From JBKQHQ01 sp052148715 (GTDB taxonomy: Bacteria > Pseudomonadota > Alphaproteobacteria > Rhizobiales > Xanthobacteraceae), in the NCBI GenBank assembly GCA_052148715.1, contig JBKQHQ010000194.1, positions 1 to 61,705 of the forward strand: a stretch of 61,705 nucleotides of DNA. The letters are read 5' to 3'. Positions 59,662-61,705 of this stretch are shown piece after piece (within the stretch, counting starts at the first letter, position 1; each line of letters starts with the position of its first letter). The notes beneath the pieces were generated by a model. The model was given only the letters and a program-made list of their open reading frames with translations, did no database searches and had not been told where the DNA came from. The translations under genes and the position numbers were made by a program.

Positions 59662-60555
59662 TTAAGTGCGCGGCGCACTAAAGAATGCACGCAGCTCCGC
59701 AGACGTCTCTTGCGGCGCTTCCTCCGACAGATAGTGTCCGCAGGGGAGCGCCTTGCCGCCGCGAATATCGGACGCGTACGACGCCCAGATCTCCAGCGGC
59801 CTGTGATTGCGGCCGACGCCGCCGGTCGCGCCCCACAGCAGCAGCACCGGACATGTGATCTTGCGGCCCGCCGCAAAATCCGCGGTGTCCATATCGAGGT
59901 CGACGCCGAACGTAGCGCGGTAATCCTCGCACATGGCGTGGATTGTGGCGGGATTCTTGAAGCAGCGGATATATTCGGCGAGCGCGGTCTCGTCGAAGAA
60001 GCTCAGCCCGTGCTTGGTCTTGGCCAGCTTCTTGCGGATGAAGAATTCGGGATCAGCCCCCATCAGGCGTTCGGGGAGGTCGTACGGCTGAGCCATGAAG
60101 AACCAATGCCACGAGAACGTGCCCCAGGCGCGCGTCACGTGGTTGAGCAGATAATGCTGCGGGATGATATCGAGGATCGCGACACGCTCCACCGTCTGCG
60201 GATGATCAAGGCACATGCGGTGCAGGACGCGCGCCCCGCGGTCGTGGCCGGCGGCCTGGAAGCGCCGAAAACCCAACGCCGCCATCACCTCGACCTGATC
60301 CTGCGCCATGGCCCGAAATGAATAGCCGGCATGATCGTCTCCGCCTGGCGGCTTTTCGGAATCGCCGTAGCCGCGCAGATCGGTGCAGACGACCGAAAAT
60401 TCCTGCGCGAGGCGTGGCGCGATCTTGTGCCAGGAGAGGTGGGTGAAGGGATTGCCGTGCATCAGCAGCACCGGCGGCCCTTTGCCGCCGTGCACGGTGA
60501 CGATGCGCGCGCCGCTGGTCTTGATCTCGGTGCGCGTAAAGCCTTCGAACATCAT
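59662..60555 (-). CDS. Haloacetate (fluoroacetate) dehalogenase-like hydrolase
   Basis: A 297-residue alpha/beta hydrolase with the fluoroacetate dehalogenase residues in place: nucleophile Asp105 with Arg106 and Arg109 in GHDRGAR, Asp129, the halide-binding His150-Trp151 and Tyr212 in EDYRA, and His274 in GHYLSEE. The early HGNPFTHLSWHKIAP and DLRGYGDSEKP also fit. The HW plus Y trio is what separates true fluoroacetate dehalogenases from epoxide hydrolases in this group. It lies after pstS2 with a hairpin between. Confidence 0.85.
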   Translation of the reverse strand: MMFEGFTRTEIKTSGARIVTVHGGKGPPVLLMHGNPFTHLSWHKIAPRLAQEFSVVCTDLRGYGDSEKPPGGDDHAGYSFRAMAQDQVEVMAALGFRRFQAAGHDRGARVLHRMCLDHPQTVERVAILDIIPQHYLLNHVTRAWGTFSWHWFFMAQPYDLPERLMGADPEFFIRKKLAKTKHGLSFFDETALAEYIRCFKNPATIHAMCEDYRATFGVDLDMDTADFAAGRKITCPVLLLWGATGGVGRNHRPLEIWASYASDIRGGKALPCGHYLSEEAPQETSAELRAFFSAPRT

Positions 60556-60595
60556 GTCCCTTCATAACTGGAATGGGGAAAAACCTAAGCCCATC

Positions 60596-60626
60596 GCGAG
60601 CGCCGCAGATTGCGGCCTCGCCGCGA
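60596..60626 (-). terminator. Hairpin after the second pstS
   Basis: GCGAG and CCGCA at 60596-60607 pair with TGCGG and CTCGC at 60611-60622, enclosing GAT, with small bulges. On the minus strand a run of five T lies about 14 bases beyond. It may terminate pstS2 or separate it from the dehalogenase gene. Confidence 0.4.
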
Positions 60627-60628
60627 CG

Positions 60629-61660
60629 CTACATCCTGAAGAGGGCCTTGCCGTCCGCTGTCCTGATTTGGTCGACCCAGGTCTTTTGCACCAGCGTCTT
60701 CACGTTGGCGGGCAGCGGAACATAATCGATCTCGCTCGCCATCCGGTCGCCCTGCGCAAAAGCCCAGGCAAAGAATTTCAAGGCCGTCGCCGCCGCCGCC
60801 GGATCTTGCGGCTGCTTGTGAATGAGGATGAAGGTGGCGCTGGACATCGGCCACGCGCCCGGGCCTGCCGCATCGGTCAGGGATCCGCCTGCGCCGGCCC
60901 AGTCGATGGCTACCGCCGCCGCCTGAAAAGCCTCGGGCGTCGCCGCAACGGCCTTGCCATCTGGGTTCACCATTTTTGCGACAGCGAGATTCTGCTGCTT
61001 GGCATAAGCGTATTCGATGTAACCGATCGAGCTCCTGGTTTGGAGGACGCTGCTGGCAACGCCTTCGTTGCCCTTGGCGCCGATTCCCCATGGCCACTCT
61101 ACCTGCAAACTTGCCCCCACCTTTGACTTCCAATCGGAGCTGACCTTTGACAAATAGCCGGTGAATGTGAAAGTCGTGCCGGAGCCGTCGGACCGGTGAA
61201 CAACGGAAATGGCATCCGAAGGCAGCCGGGCATTGGGGTTGAGCCGCCTGATGGCCGGATCGTCCCAGGTCTTCACCTCGCCAAGAAAGATTCTTGCGAG
61301 CGTCGGCCCGTCGAGAACAAGCTCGCCAGACCTTATCCCCTGGACATTGACCAGCGGCACCACGCCGCCCAAGACGGTCGGAAACTGAATGAGGCCGTTC
61401 TTGCTCAGCTCGTCGGCCGAGAGCGCCACATCCGTGGCACCAAATGTCACGGTCTTGGCTTCGATCTGCTTGATGCCGCCGCCGGAGCCGATCGATTGGT
61501 AGTTGAGGCCGACACCGGTCTCGTTTTTGTACGTATCCGCCCATTTCGCATAGATCGGATACGGAAAAGTCGCGCCGGCGCCGGAGATATCGACGGCAGC
61601 CGCGGGAAGCACCGTCGCGGCCAGGAAGCCGGCGACGGCTATCGTTTTCAATGGATTCAC
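60629..61660 (-). CDS. pstS: Second PstS-like phosphate-binding protein
   Basis: A 343-residue exported receptor clearly paralogous to the PstS at 46.3 kb: signal peptide ending AAAVDISGAGATFP, QSIGSGGGIKQ, FGATDVALS and HRSDGSGTTFTF. The SxxSGG phosphate site is kept, while D-K-P-L is D-V-A-L here. No pstCAB follows; a dehalogenase gene does. The upstream region is cut by the window end, so its Pho box, if any, is not visible. Confidence 0.92.
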   Translation of the reverse strand: MNPLKTIAVAGFLAATVLPAAAVDISGAGATFPYPIYAKWADTYKNETGVGLNYQSIGSGGGIKQIEAKTVTFGATDVALSADELSKNGLIQFPTVLGGVVPLVNVQGIRSGELVLDGPTLARIFLGEVKTWDDPAIRRLNPNARLPSDAISVVHRSDGSGTTFTFTGYLSKVSSDWKSKVGASLQVEWPWGIGAKGNEGVASSVLQTRSSIGYIEYAYAKQQNLAVAKMVNPDGKAVAATPEAFQAAAVAIDWAGAGGSLTDAAGPGAWPMSSATFILIHKQPQDPAAAATALKFFAWAFAQGDRMASEIDYVPLPANVKTLVQKTWVDQIRTADGKALFRM

Positions 61661-61705
61661 GGGTCTCTCCTGTTGCGGAAACCGGGCGACGCGGGTCGTT
61701 GACCA

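Noticed and set aside
1..61705. CRISPR arrays, tRNA or rRNA genes
   Set aside because: No regularly spaced identical repeats and no TPsiC-type or rRNA-like stretches were noticed on reading; a dedicated scan was not possible.

Overview
The window reads as chromosomal DNA of a high-GC alphaproteobacterium of the Rhizobiales (Hyphomicrobiales), most likely near Bradyrhizobium, Rhodopseudomonas or Pseudolabrys. The grounds are a GcrA cell-cycle regulator, a SAM-II riboswitch on metZ, the long alphaproteobacterial dCTP deaminase, the gene order phoR-pstSCAB-phoU-phoB, OpgC, many orphan Bug/NMT1/family-3 solute receptors, and palindromic intergenic repeats of the type common in Bradyrhizobiaceae. 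The placement is inferred from gene content. I saw no rRNA, tRNA, CRISPR array, transposase, integrase or phage genes.

Layout. 0.2-5.3 kb: a degradative set made of a Rieske oxygenase and its divergent flavin/ferredoxin reductase, an NMT1-type receptor and a GMC oxidoreductase. 5.6-13.3 kb: a class A penicillin-binding protein coupled to an unknown exported protein, a first phoU, an RpoD-like sigma factor and a PilZ protein. 13.5-24.7 kb: a mixed accessory stretch with a DUF1800 protein, esterase, orphan receptors, HigBA-like and ParDE-like toxin-antitoxin pairs, a luciferase-like monooxygenase, an intact cupin, a cupin broken by one stop codon, and an LssY_C protein. 24.9-31.6 kb: UbiD-like decarboxylase plus a complete ABC importer, divergent from a lone molybdenum-hydroxylase large subunit. 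31.6-41.7 kb: core metabolism (dcd, metZ with riboswitch, apaG, hslO, argF, argD, gcrA), into which an opgC plus two-SGNH-protein operon is set. 42.0-48.9 kb: the complete phosphate regulon with a Pho box. 49.1-55.5 kb: multicopper oxidase, MFS transporter, metallo-beta-lactamase-fold protein, chromate transporter and a flippase-like membrane protein. 55.6-59.6 kb: an FAD monooxygenase and an alpha/beta hydrolase, separated by a foreign-looking MBL-fold gene and a second copy of the monooxygenase 3' end. 59.7-61.7 kb: a fluoroacetate-dehalogenase-like enzyme and a second pstS.

How the parts work together. Phosphate: PstS binds phosphate, PstCAB imports it, PhoU and PhoR sense transporter state, and PhoB presumably acts at the Pho box before pstS; extra phoU and pstS genes lie elsewhere in the window. 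Methionine: the leader of metZ combines a sigma70-type promoter, a SAM-II aptamer, an antiterminator and a terminator whose helices exclude each other. Arginine: argD-argF-hslO is one overlapping operon. Catabolism: UbiD with its ABC importer, and the Rieske pair, point to uptake and breakdown of aromatic or other organic acids.

The points most worth following are the opgC / SGNH / degenerate-SGNH operon (a possible split glycan acyl-transfer machine), the MBL gene inserted between diverged repeats, the unknown partner of the penicillin-binding protein, the UbiD plus orphan molybdenum-hydroxylase cassette, and several palindromic candidate operators.
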